Below are positions 48,749 through 57,159 of a stretch of 64,000 nucleotides of DNA, one piece after another. Under the pieces are notes generated by a model. That model had not been told where the DNA came from, searched no databases, and was given only the letters and a program-made list of their open reading frames with translations. Numbering within the stretch: the first letter of the stretch is position 1; each line of letters starts with the position of its first letter. The stretch is from the NCBI GenBank assembly GCA_902489645.1, contig CABUAW010000001.1:1-64000 (forward strand). Direction: 5' to 3'. This DNA comes from an uncultured Lachnospiraceae bacterium. Lineage in GTDB: Bacteria; Bacillota; Clostridia; Lachnospirales; Lachnospiraceae. Made by a program: the position numbers and the translations under genes.

Positions 48749-49264
48749 TTACATTTTTCGAATATCTAAGACGCTGATTTCCACAGACGTCTCACGGCCG
48801 AACATCTCTACTCCGATGGTCACCGTCGATTTCGCCTGGTTGATACCGCGGATAATACCCACAGTCTCTTCCCATGCACCAGAAACTACCCGTACGGCAT
48901 CGCCGATTTCATAGTCAATCTGAACTTTTTCACTGCTGATGCCCAACGGAGCCATCTCAGCCTCCGTCAGAGGAACAGGTTTCGACTCCGGTCCGACAAA
49001 TCCGGTAACACCGCGGGTGTTACGCACAACGTACCAGGTTTCATCGTTCATAATCATATGGAGCAATACATAACCTGGAAAGAGTTTTTTCTGAACATTC
49101 TTTTTCTGACCGTTCTTCACTTCCACAACGTTCTGCATCGGCACCTGAACATCCAAAATCTGGTCCTCCAGATGTAAGTTCTGGATGGATTTCTCGATGT
49201 TTGCCTTCACTTTGTTTTCATAGCCTGAATAGGTATGTACTACATACCATTTTACTTCTGCCAT
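48749..49264 (-). CDS. nusG: Transcription termination/antitermination protein NusG
   Basis: Elongation factor linking RNA polymerase to ribosome or Rho. 171 aa: NGN domain from AEVKWYVVHTYSGYENKVK and C-terminal KOW domain (IGDAVRVVSGAWEETVGIIRG). ATG at 49264 with AAAGGTG upstream; the frame's extra 20 codons overlap secE and are not used. Confidence 0.97.
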   Translation of the reverse strand: MAEVKWYVVHTYSGYENKVKANIEKSIQNLHLEDQILDVQVPMQNVVEVKNGQKKNVQKKLFPGYVLLHMIMNDETWYVVRNTRGVTGFVGPESKPVPLTEAEMAPLGISSEKVQIDYEIGDAVRVVSGAWEETVGIIRGINQAKSTVTIGVEMFGRETSVEISVLDIRKM

Positions 49265-49277
49265 AATTTCACCTTTC

Positions 49278-49478
49278 CTACAGCGAAATGATAAAATCGA
49301 CTCCGTAACGGAGAACGATATCAAGTAATGCGATTACTAAGCCCAACAATACGGAAACCGTAACAACAGCCGTTGTTTCTTTACGCACTGTTCCCTGGTC
49401 CGGCCAAATGACTTTTTTAAATTCGGCCTTAATCTGACTGAGCTTTCCGGGTTTTTTTGCTTTTTCCATGTCTCCCAT
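49278..49478 (-). CDS. secE: Preprotein translocase subunit SecE
   Basis: Essential single-span subunit of the SecYEG channel. 66 aa; KAEFKKVIWPDQGTVRKET amphipathic segment followed by one transmembrane helix (VTVSVLLGLVIALLDIVL). AGGGAG upstream; 13 bp before nusG. Confidence 0.96.
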   Translation of the reverse strand: MGDMEKAKKPGKLSQIKAEFKKVIWPDQGTVRKETTAVVTVSVLLGLVIALLDIVLRYGVDFIISL

Positions 49479-49504
49479 AGTATTCTCTCCCTGTCGACCG
49501 CTAA

Positions 49505-49654
49505 TTACTTGGTTTCTTTGTGTAATGTGTGTTTCTTACAGAATCTGCAGTATTTCTTCGTTTCCATTCTGTCCGGATGAGCTTTCTTCTCTTTCGTCAG
49601 GTTGTAATTACGCTGCTTACATTCTGTACATGCCAATGTGATTTTAACGCGCAC
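49505..49654 (-). CDS. rpmG: 50S ribosomal protein L33
   Basis: A 49-aa zinc-ribbon ribosomal protein in the usual place ahead of secE. Minus-strand translation from GTG (49652-49654) gives [19 protein letters not shown] and ends HTLHKETK; the two CxxC pairs (CTEC, CRFC) mark the zinc-containing C+ form. GGAGG lies eight bases ahead of the GTG. Confidence 0.95.
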   Translation of the reverse strand: MRVKITLACTECKQRNYNLTKEKKAHPDRMETKKYCRFCKKHTLHKETK

Positions 49655-49733
49655 AACTTCCACCTCCACTTATATTTTTTTTAATGGTCTTTAATTTTAG
49701 GCATAAAAAAAAGACCGCTTCCATAGCTCATCC

Positions 49734-49763
49734 ATTATATAACAAATCTATGTGGGTCGTCAA
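49734..49763 (-). promoter_or_regulatory. Promoter of rpmG-secE-nusG-rplKA
   Basis: Minus-strand TTGACG (49758-49763), 18-bp spacer, TATAAT (49734-49739). An imperfect GACC...GGTC/CATAG...CTATG pairing spanning it and ending in a T-run may also terminate incoming comF transcripts. Confidence 0.8.
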
Positions 49764-49816
49764 CTCTATTTTAAAATTTTCCTGATTTTACGCCGAAAAA
49801 CCGCCGGAAACAGCCA

Positions 49817-50542
49817 TTATCCGCTGCCATACCCGATACAAAGGGTAAAAAAATAAACTTCTTCCACATTATTCTGTTTCAAAATACCCGCGCAGGCCTC
49901 CATGGTACTTCCCGTTGTATAGATATCATCAATCAGCATTACCCGCCGAAGATTTTTTGGCAAATGTCGAACTTCCATAGACTTTGCCAGATTATGTCGA
50001 CGCGCCTGGCCGGAAACCGCCTTCTGCGGATTTGTCCAACGTTTTCGGAACAAAATATGATTATCCACCGGTAATTCCATCCGCCGCCCGATGGCCTTTG
50101 CCAACAGCTCCGCCTGGTTAAATCCCCGGATACGTTTCTTTCTCGGATGAAGCGGCACCGGAATCAACACCTGCGGATTCTTTTTTTGAATCCATTTTCC
50201 GCATACCCGGACAGCCTCCTCCGCATAAAAATCCGTATAGCTCTTCATCCCTTTATACTTATAATCCAAAACAGATTTTTGAATATCGCCGCTGTAAAGC
50301 CACAGCGCCCGCCCCTGGTCAAAGCTCTTCCCATGCCGGTGACGGCTGCGCAAACAATCCCAACACAGCTCCCGTGTCTCTGCGGCCATTGGCGTCAGCG
50401 GTTTACCACACCGTTTACACCGCGGTTCCCGAATCCAAATCAGTTTTTTGTAGCACTCCCGGTGAGCCACCCCTTCATTCAAAGCTAAAACTTCCCCGCA
50501 TAGCGGACAGCACGGCGGATATAATAAATCCAATAATTTCAT
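49817..50542 (-). CDS. comF: ComF-family phosphoribosyltransferase-like protein
   Basis: A 241-aa protein: N-terminal zinc-binding cysteines (CCPLCG; CKRCGKPL; CWDC) then a PRPP-binding phosphoribosyltransferase fold with the motif VMLIDDIYTTGSTM. In competent bacteria ComF helps bring single-stranded DNA into the cytoplasm. ATG at 50542 with GGAAGG upstream. No other competence gene is near. Confidence 0.92.
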   Translation of the reverse strand: MKLLDLLYPPCCPLCGEVLALNEGVAHRECYKKLIWIREPRCKRCGKPLTPMAAETRELCWDCLRSRHRHGKSFDQGRALWLYSGDIQKSVLDYKYKGMKSYTDFYAEEAVRVCGKWIQKKNPQVLIPVPLHPRKKRIRGFNQAELLAKAIGRRMELPVDNHILFRKRWTNPQKAVSGQARRHNLAKSMEVRHLPKNLRRVMLIDDIYTTGSTMEACAGILKQNNVEEVYFFTLCIGYGSG

Positions 50543-50734
50543 GTCCACCTTCCTTTTTTCGGAGCGCTGCCGGTTAAATACCGGCAACGCCCGCTTTCAT
50601 CGTTTTACTTAAACATAGCGACATACAAAAGGTATTTTTTTCTTTTTTTAATTGCTTCATTATGTTTTTAATAATGTGTACTCTTCCATGACCTTTCAAC
50701 TGATAATTTGTCAGCGTTTTTTATTTTATTTTTT

Positions 50735-51235
50735 TTAATTTACACAGTTCGAATTGTCACTTGTGGAATGATAATGATGGATATTGCTGTAAAAAACAAT
50801 ATTCTCATATGAATTCCCCGAGTACGTGTAGATGCTGTTCCGTGTCCGATAATCATGGCCCCATGGGACTGTGGTCATGCCGTCTTGATAATCCGCATGC
50901 CAGCTATACGCTGTATGAGATACCGAATCTACATTTACCCATTCATTATCAACAAGTTTCTGGAGATAGGTATAGATGATAATTTTAGTCGTCATATTTT
51001 GGTATCCATCGACACTGGTCGTTGCCGTCGCATAACCGCTGGAACTCAAGGTCAATGCGGCATGGATACTATCAGTATAACTCCAACGAGAAGTTTTTTC
51101 ATAACCGGGAACTACTTCATTCGAATAATCATTGTTATCCACCGTATCATCCGCATAGGCATTTATAGAAAAACAAAACGTTAACATCAATACCAGCATT
51201 ATCATTAACTTTACTGTATGTTTCTTATGACTCAT
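50735..51235 (-). CDS. Small secreted protein, unknown
   Basis: A 166-aa protein with a clear signal peptide (VKLMIMLVLMLTFCFSINAYA), mature part about 137 aa rich in Ser, Thr, Tyr, Asn and His, without sorting signal, ending HHYHSTSDNSNCVN. Likely beta-structured. It starts 3 bp after the DUF4367-type gene, so it is coexpressed with it. No family recognised. Confidence 0.75.
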   Translation of the reverse strand: MSHKKHTVKLMIMLVLMLTFCFSINAYADDTVDNNDYSNEVVPGYEKTSRWSYTDSIHAALTLSSSGYATATTSVDGYQNMTTKIIIYTYLQKLVDNEWVNVDSVSHTAYSWHADYQDGMTTVPWGHDYRTRNSIYTYSGNSYENIVFYSNIHHYHSTSDNSNCVN

Positions 51236-51238
51236 TTT

Positions 51239-52153
51239 TTATTCCTCCACTGGTTTTAATGATGCTGCCAAATTTTTCAGTACTTCTAAATCCTGAAGTC
51301 CCGTCAATTCAAACATATAGCCATTTTGTTGCCATTGCAGTCTGCCTTGACCATTCTTAATATAAAATATTCCCTGATTTCCATTTATTTCTACTGTCTC
51401 ATACTCTATGTCCTCAGTATTGTAACCTGTCTGAAAATCTATTGTCATTTGTTGAAAACTATATTCTTGATGGTTATTATCAGAATAATAGATTCGTAAT
51501 AGTTTATCCTGTACTATTCTTTCACTCTCCTCATACCCATCGAGTACCATTGTCGGCTCATAAACAGTTTTGATTTCCTTTGGGAAATCTGTCGTCTGAT
51601 TATCTCCATACAGAATCTGGTCGTCCACGGATGCACTGCTAAAGAGGGATTGCACTTGCATCACGAGAACACGGATTGGCTCAGGCATTGCGTCCGCCCG
51701 GGCCACGGCGAGGCTGGCAATAACTACCAACAGGACCACGGCAGCCGCCGCAGCGGCCGGAATACGGAAACGGCGTTTTGGTTTGAGCATGGATTTACTT
51801 TCATCCCAATCGAAAGCCGTTTGCAGCATCTTTTTTTTACGCGCTTCATAATCCTGTGAAAATGTACGAGGGGTATTCTCACCATCGAAAAACTTGTCGG
51901 CATCTTCTTCAAGAAACCTGTCTACCGCTTTCTCAATTAAACTTTCTTGCATCAGGTCAAAGTCTCTCGGATTATCGTCTGTATACGATTGAAATTCCGT
52001 GACTTTTGGGCCCCATTTTTCATTAGTCGGAGATAGAGATTCTGATGTTCTGTCAACGTCATTATCCAACTCTTTTGGAATTGAAGCATTTACTTTTTCT
52101 TTTTTCACCTTTGAGAGTCCGTCACCGGTTTTACACCTGCCTGCCATCCGCAT
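51239..52153 (-). CDS. DUF4367-type membrane protein
   Basis: A 304-aa single-pass protein: cytoplasmic N-terminal half, acidic segment (IEKAVDRFLEEDADKFFDGE), one transmembrane helix at about residues 134-153, and an outer domain of DUF4367 type (QQMTIDFQTGYNTEDIEYETVEINGNQ and WQQNGYMFELTG). Such proteins often act as anti-sigma-like regulators with a cognate sigma factor, but none is in this window. GGAGGGG precedes the ATG. Confidence 0.72.
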   Translation of the reverse strand: MRMAGRCKTGDGLSKVKKEKVNASIPKELDNDVDRTSESLSPTNEKWGPKVTEFQSYTDDNPRDFDLMQESLIEKAVDRFLEEDADKFFDGENTPRTFSQDYEARKKKMLQTAFDWDESKSMLKPKRRFRIPAAAAAAVVLLVVIASLAVARADAMPEPIRVLVMQVQSLFSSASVDDQILYGDNQTTDFPKEIKTVYEPTMVLDGYEESERIVQDKLLRIYYSDNNHQEYSFQQMTIDFQTGYNTEDIEYETVEINGNQGIFYIKNGQGRLQWQQNGYMFELTGLQDLEVLKNLAASLKPVEE

Positions 52154-52329
52154 CTCCCCTCCTTCTTCGTAAATTAACCGGTGTCCCTCGATTGACTCTC
52201 ATCTATATATCACGTTCTAAAGTCATTTTGTGACACGGTTTTTTTATTTTTTACATATTTAAACATTTTATACAAAAATACGACATTAAATTTGGCACAA
52301 AACACCTGACAATTATATGCGTTCTCGCT

Positions 52330-52365
52330 AAGAGAGGGGCATGCTCCATAAGCTGCCCCTCTCTT
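52330..52365 (-). terminator. Terminator of the surface glycan operon
   Basis: AAGAGAGGGGCA and TGCCCCTCTCTT form a 12-bp stem just after the LCP gene stop; T-runs flank it better on the plus strand, but only minus-strand genes converge on it. Confidence 0.8.
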
Positions 52366-52385
52366 TTACCGATATTATTAAAATT

Positions 52386-54395
52386 TTAATAGTCCTCGCC
52401 TTCATCCGTACTGTCAAAAGTTTCGTAATAGTCCTCGGCTAAGTTACCGCCATTTTCCCAATAGAAGTCATCATACTCGTAGTCGTCCGCATGGTTATTA
52501 ATATAATAATCATCCTCGGCGTCGCTCTCGTCCACTTCATAGACTTCCTGAATGTCCGTAACTCTCGGCTCTGAAATAACCTCGCCCTTCATAAGCTGGT
52601 CAATGACTTCTTTAACAGCCAGAATGGAATCATCGTCCAGGATTTCAACATCCAGAGGCGAACCGGCATAGGAGGCGCAATACTCGCTTGAAGATACACC
52701 ATAAACGCTGGCGGACACAATATTCCAATCGGCGCCGTCATTCAACTGCATTTTTACAAGACTGGCAATCTGCTGAGAGGTCAGGTTCGTATCCATCTTG
52801 CCCTCAAGGCTGGAAAGAAGTCCTGTGTACCCCGTCAGGAATGCCGGAGACTTGATTTTCTCCAAAAGGGCTTCGATGACCAATTGCTGATTTCTCGCAC
52901 GCTGATAGTCTCCGCCGGCCAGATTCATTCGTTCACGTGCAAAGGCCAATGCGTGAACGCCGTCCAGATGATTGATACCCTTAGCATATTCATAATAGCT
53001 CCAGGTATCCGTTTCCTCATTATACTGTTTATAATAAGTTGAAAATGCACACTCGGAATTAACATTGACACCGCCCAGGGCATCGACCATCATAATAAGG
53101 GAGGTGAAATTAATCCGCACATAATAATTTATATCCAAATCAAAGATATTTTCCATGGAAGCGACGGAATATTGGATGCCATACATACCGGCATGGGTTA
53201 ATTTATCCTTTTCGCCGTTGGTAATCCCCGGAATTTCCACATAGGCATCTCTTGGCACACTCACCAACAATACCTGCTTTGTTGTCGGATTGACGCAGGC
53301 CATAATGTTTACGTCACTTCGGCTTGCCTCGTCCATATCGCCATAGACATCCATACCGCTCAGGAAAACAATAAACGGTTCCTTCGTAATCGGCAAATCC
53401 GGAACATCCTCCATGTACACTTCGGTTTCCACGTTAAAATTATCAATAATCCGTACTTTTTCTGTAAATCCCGGATTGTTTTCTTCAATCAATTCATCCA
53501 GCGCCTGATTATAAATCATGGCGTCAATCTTACCGCTGTATAATGCCTCAACCTGCTCCGAATAGGAATCAAACTCTGTCACATCAATTTCCGAGCCCAG
53601 ATTGTTATTCATCTGGGTAATCGCCAAATCAATCTTTGAGCGGTCAAGGGTCGCTGTAATTCCAAAGGCATAATCCTTTGCATCGGCCAGGGAATCGGCC
53701 GGATTTTCTTTGAGAACCGCAATGACAATCTTATCCGTCTGATACGTTTTTACTTTGGTTACAGTATCCAGCGTATACATGGTTTTTCCCACATAAACGC
53801 TGCCCAGAATCATCACAACAGACAGGATAACAGATATAACTTTGCCCACCCAATGGGCATGCGGCCGGAATTGAAGCAGAAAGCAAATCAACGCCAATAT
53901 AAACAAAACAAGGCTTGCCGCAATAAAATATTTCGTCGGAAGAACGTCCAGTTTCAATATCAAGCCCATAAACACAACGGACAAAATCAATTGGAGAATG
54001 GCAAGAATCTTCCCGCCCAAATGTCGGTTTCTCCGGCGTTTTTCAGCCTTCTTGCGCAGACGCGCCTCTCTCTGCCGGTAACGCTCCTCGGCCTCCGCCT
54101 CGTCAATCCCCTTCCTATTCCGGTGAGAATATACGGGTTTCGGCGGCTCATAAGCTTCTTTATAATCCTCGGTTTCTTCCTCTGACTCTTCTGACTCTTC
54201 GAAAAGCTCCGAACCATTGGCCGGAATTTTCGGACTGTGACGACGCTGAACAAGCGAGGAATTAAATTCTAATTCTGAATGTTTAGACGTTGAATCGGCG
54301 CTTTTCGGTTCACTTTCCGCCGCTTCTGCCGAAGAATTTGAAGCTGTCGTATCCATTAACTTTTCAAAATCCTCAAACGTATTTTTCCTCTGCAT
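52386..54395 (-). CDS. LytR-CpsA-Psr (LCP) glycopolymer ligase 1
   Basis: A 669-aa membrane enzyme attaching polyprenyl-linked glycopolymers to peptidoglycan. A long charged cytoplasmic N-terminus (about 125 aa) precedes three transmembrane helices (about 130-220), an accessory domain, and the LCP domain with SDVNIMACVNPTTKQVLLVS, DKLTHAGMYG and ALAFARERMNLAGGDYQRARNQQ, the phosphate-binding Arg cluster. The acidic C-terminus is unusual. Last gene of the glycan operon; paralogue of 59155. Confidence 0.92.
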   Translation of the reverse strand: MQRKNTFEDFEKLMDTTASNSSAEAAESEPKSADSTSKHSELEFNSSLVQRRHSPKIPANGSELFEESEESEEETEDYKEAYEPPKPVYSHRNRKGIDEAEAEERYRQREARLRKKAEKRRRNRHLGGKILAILQLILSVVFMGLILKLDVLPTKYFIAASLVLFILALICFLLQFRPHAHWVGKVISVILSVVMILGSVYVGKTMYTLDTVTKVKTYQTDKIVIAVLKENPADSLADAKDYAFGITATLDRSKIDLAITQMNNNLGSEIDVTEFDSYSEQVEALYSGKIDAMIYNQALDELIEENNPGFTEKVRIIDNFNVETEVYMEDVPDLPITKEPFIVFLSGMDVYGDMDEASRSDVNIMACVNPTTKQVLLVSVPRDAYVEIPGITNGEKDKLTHAGMYGIQYSVASMENIFDLDINYYVRINFTSLIMMVDALGGVNVNSECAFSTYYKQYNEETDTWSYYEYAKGINHLDGVHALAFARERMNLAGGDYQRARNQQLVIEALLEKIKSPAFLTGYTGLLSSLEGKMDTNLTSQQIASLVKMQLNDGADWNIVSASVYGVSSSEYCASYAGSPLDVEILDDDSILAVKEVIDQLMKGEVISEPRVTDIQEVYEVDESDAEDDYYINNHADDYEYDDFYWENGGNLAEDYYETFDSTDEGEDY

Positions 54396-54473
54396 AATTT
54401 CCTGTTCCTTCCAATTTCTTCAATCATTATACACGACGCCAGGTGGCATGACAATAGTAAAAACCCACGGAAA

Positions 54474-55202
54474 TTACGAACTTTTTGTGTCTAAATCCCA
54501 ATTTTGAGCCATAATTTGTGCAATTTTGTAGTCTGAAGCTGTCGTAATCTTCATATTTGAGACGTCACCGGTCACCATATGTACCGGAACCTGCCGTACC
54601 GTACATATTTTACAGGCATCCGTCAGAATTTTTTTCTCCTCCGGCGTCAGTTCCATATAAAGCCGCTTTAACACATCCATCCGAAAGCTCTGAGGCGTCT
54701 GGCTCTGATATAAATATTTCCGTTCAGGAATATCGGATATAAATTTCCCGTCCTTTGAAAAAATAATCGTATCCACCGCCGGAATCACCGTATCCACCGC
54801 ATCATACTCGATAACTGCCCGGACATGCGCTTCAACCAGACGCCGGGTCACAAATGGCCGGACGCCATCCTGGGTGATAATGTAATGGGTTTCTTCCGTC
54901 CCGAAATCCGTTTCAATCTGTCCGATAACATTCATAATGGTTTCATTGCGCTCGGCGCCGCCGGCTACCAGATGTACCCGGCCCAGTTCTGTTTCCGGAA
55001 CATAGTGGTCAACAAGCGCCTGCATATAATCTACCCACTCCGGATGGACGCCAAGATAAATATGTTCCAGCTCCGGACATTTTAAAAAGGTATCCAGCGT
55101 ATGCATAATTATCGGCCGGTCCGCCAGATTCAAAAATTGCTTCGGCATATCTGCCCCCAGCCGGGAACCCACGCCTCCGGCTACAATTACTCCAAAAATC
55201 AT
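54474..55202 (-). CDS. IspD/TarI-family cytidylyltransferase
   Basis: A 242-aa CTP-dependent nucleotidyltransferase: GGVGSRLGADMPKQFL binding loop, QDGVRPFVTRR, and SQTPQSFRMD. Both IspD (methylerythritol pathway) and TarI (CDP-ribitol) share these. Its place inside a glycan operon beside a sugar transferase and LCP ligases favours a TarI-like role giving a CDP-polyol for a wall polymer. Confidence 0.85.
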   Translation of the reverse strand: MIFGVIVAGGVGSRLGADMPKQFLNLADRPIIMHTLDTFLKCPELEHIYLGVHPEWVDYMQALVDHYVPETELGRVHLVAGGAERNETIMNVIGQIETDFGTEETHYIITQDGVRPFVTRRLVEAHVRAVIEYDAVDTVIPAVDTIIFSKDGKFISDIPERKYLYQSQTPQSFRMDVLKRLYMELTPEEKKILTDACKICTVRQVPVHMVTGDVSNMKITTASDYKIAQIMAQNWDLDTKSS

Positions 55203-55247
55203 TCTCTTTCACCCCACAACTTATCCGGATACGGCATCTATCATGAC

Positions 55248-55943
55248 TTACCGGAATACGGCAATCACCGTATCCACCATAATTTTCAGCTCATGCAGCA
55301 AGCTAAATTCCCGAAGGCTTTTCAGGTTATATTCCATCTTTTCAGGCAAAACCACATGAATGTACGCTTCATCCACATCCGCCACGTCCGCCAGCAGCTT
55401 TTCTTCATCTTTATATTGAATAGAAACCTCGGAGGTCACTCCGGCCGGCAAAAGCAGCGTCGCCGTCATTTCATCCGTATATTTCCGGACATATTTAACC
55501 ACCTCCGGCCGTGTGCCGACAAAGCTCATGTCCCCAAGCAATATATTGATTAATTGGGGCAGCTCATCCAGACGGTACTGCCGCATGACTGCTCCCAACC
55601 GGGTAATCCGGGCATCGCCGCTGGCCGTCACCTGAGTTCCCATTTTATCGGCATGATTAACCATTGTCCGAAATTTGAAAATCCGAAACTGCCGCCCATA
55701 CTGGGTTACCCGAATCTGCCGGAATAACGCCGGTCCCGGTGAATCCAAACGCACTGCCAGAGCAATCAATAACAGCACCGGCATCAGCAGGACAAGCAGC
55801 GTCGCTGAAAGAACCACGTCCATGCATCGCTTTAAGAACAGGCTGACTTTTCGTTTCTGCAATTGTTCATAGTAAGGCCGTACCGCCGAATTCTGCATGC
55901 GCTTCGGCAAATCTTCCCATTTTCTCAACATAAATCCATCCAT
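55248..55943 (-). CDS. Initiating sugar phosphotransferase
   Basis: A 231-aa bacterial sugar transferase of the WcaJ/PglC type: membrane-entry helix (VVLSATLLVLLMPVLLLIALA), FKFRTMVNHAD, DELPQLINILLGDMSFVGTRPE. It transfers a sugar-1-phosphate to undecaprenyl phosphate and so starts the glycan. Start at 55943 or 4 codons in; weak ribosome site. Confidence 0.93.
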   Translation of the reverse strand: MDGFMLRKWEDLPKRMQNSAVRPYYEQLQKRKVSLFLKRCMDVVLSATLLVLLMPVLLLIALAVRLDSPGPALFRQIRVTQYGRQFRIFKFRTMVNHADKMGTQVTASGDARITRLGAVMRQYRLDELPQLINILLGDMSFVGTRPEVVKYVRKYTDEMTATLLLPAGVTSEVSIQYKDEEKLLADVADVDEAYIHVVLPEKMEYNLKSLREFSLLHELKIMVDTVIAVFR

Positions 55944-55956
55944 ACTTTCTTTTTTA

Positions 55957-57159
55957 TCAGGACAAATCTGTCCATACTTTTTTAAAGCTCTCCATCACAT
56001 ACGCCGCCTGCGCATCGCTCAGGCAGGTGTGAAGCGGCAGCGTCAATTCATTTTCAAACATATGAAAGGCATTTGGATAATTTTTTATATCAAATCCCAT
56101 ATTTTTATAGGCGGACAATAATGGCAGCGGCTTATAATGAACATTGGTTGCCACACCTTCCTCTGCCATGGCCGCAATAAATCGATTCGTAAATTCCCGG
56201 TCTTTTCCATTCAGGCGCACAAGATAGAGGTGGCCGCTGGATATATTATCCTTATCAAAATGAACCAGACGGGTTACAGAAAATTCACTTAACGCCTGGT
56301 CGTACCTTTCAATAATTTCTCTCCGGCGTTTCAATATATCCGGATACCGTTTCAGTTGGGCCAGACCAAGCGACGCCATAATATCCGTCATATTACATTT
56401 ATAATAGGGCGCAGCAATATCATATTCCCAGGCTCCCAGCTTGGTTTTGGCCAAAGCGTCTTTGGATTGTCCGTGAAGAGACATCAGCATATACCGCTTA
56501 TATAATTCTTCGTTATCAATGCCCGGAATATCCCTCCAGGTGACTGCACCGCCTTCGGCCGTGGTCAGATTTTTCACCGCATGGAAAGAAAAGCAGGTAA
56601 AATCTGCGATTTCACCACACATTTTTCCCTGACGCATGGCTCCGAAACCATGCGCTGCATCGGACATTAAAATTACCCGTCCGATACCCCTTTGAATCTC
56701 ATTTGAAGGCCGGAACAGGTGTTTTTTATTTTCCACAATTTGAAAAAGACGGTCGTAATCACAGACTACGCCGCCCAGTTCTACCGGGATGATTACCTTC
56801 GTCCGCTCTGTGATTGCCGCTTCCAGTTGGTCATAATCCATCTGGAAAGACCCGGCCGCCGTATCTGCCAGCACCAGCTTCGCCCCCACGTGACAGACCA
56901 CGCTGGCCGTCGCCGTGTAGGTATAAGCGCTGGTAATCACTTCATCTCCCGGGCCAACGCCGAGTATCCGAAGCGTTGTCTCCATACAGGCCGTCGCTGA
57001 ATTCAGACACACCGCCCGGCTCGTCCGGCAAAAATCAGCAATCTTATTCTCAAATAATTTTGTCTTAGGACCCGTGGTAATCCATCCGCTTTTTAATGTA
57101 TCTACGACTTCTTTAATCTCTTCTTCGCCGATATCCGGCGGTGAAAAAGGAATATTCAT
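55957..57159 (-). CDS. DegT/DnrJ/EryC1/StrS aminotransferase
   Basis: A 400-aa PLP-dependent sugar aminotransferase acting on a UDP-4-keto sugar. The PLP lysine is in FSFHAVKNLTTAEGG; LNSATACMETTLRILGVGPGDEVI and the GHLYLVRL segment are typical. It overlaps the dehydratase stop by one base (TAATG) and should use its product, giving a UDP-4-amino sugar of the PglE/bacillosamine type. Confidence 0.94.
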   Translation of the reverse strand: MNIPFSPPDIGEEEIKEVVDTLKSGWITTGPKTKLFENKIADFCRTSRAVCLNSATACMETTLRILGVGPGDEVITSAYTYTATASVVCHVGAKLVLADTAAGSFQMDYDQLEAAITERTKVIIPVELGGVVCDYDRLFQIVENKKHLFRPSNEIQRGIGRVILMSDAAHGFGAMRQGKMCGEIADFTCFSFHAVKNLTTAEGGAVTWRDIPGIDNEELYKRYMLMSLHGQSKDALAKTKLGAWEYDIAAPYYKCNMTDIMASLGLAQLKRYPDILKRRREIIERYDQALSEFSVTRLVHFDKDNISSGHLYLVRLNGKDREFTNRFIAAMAEEGVATNVHYKPLPLLSAYKNMGFDIKNYPNAFHMFENELTLPLHTCLSDAQAAYVMESFKKVWTDLS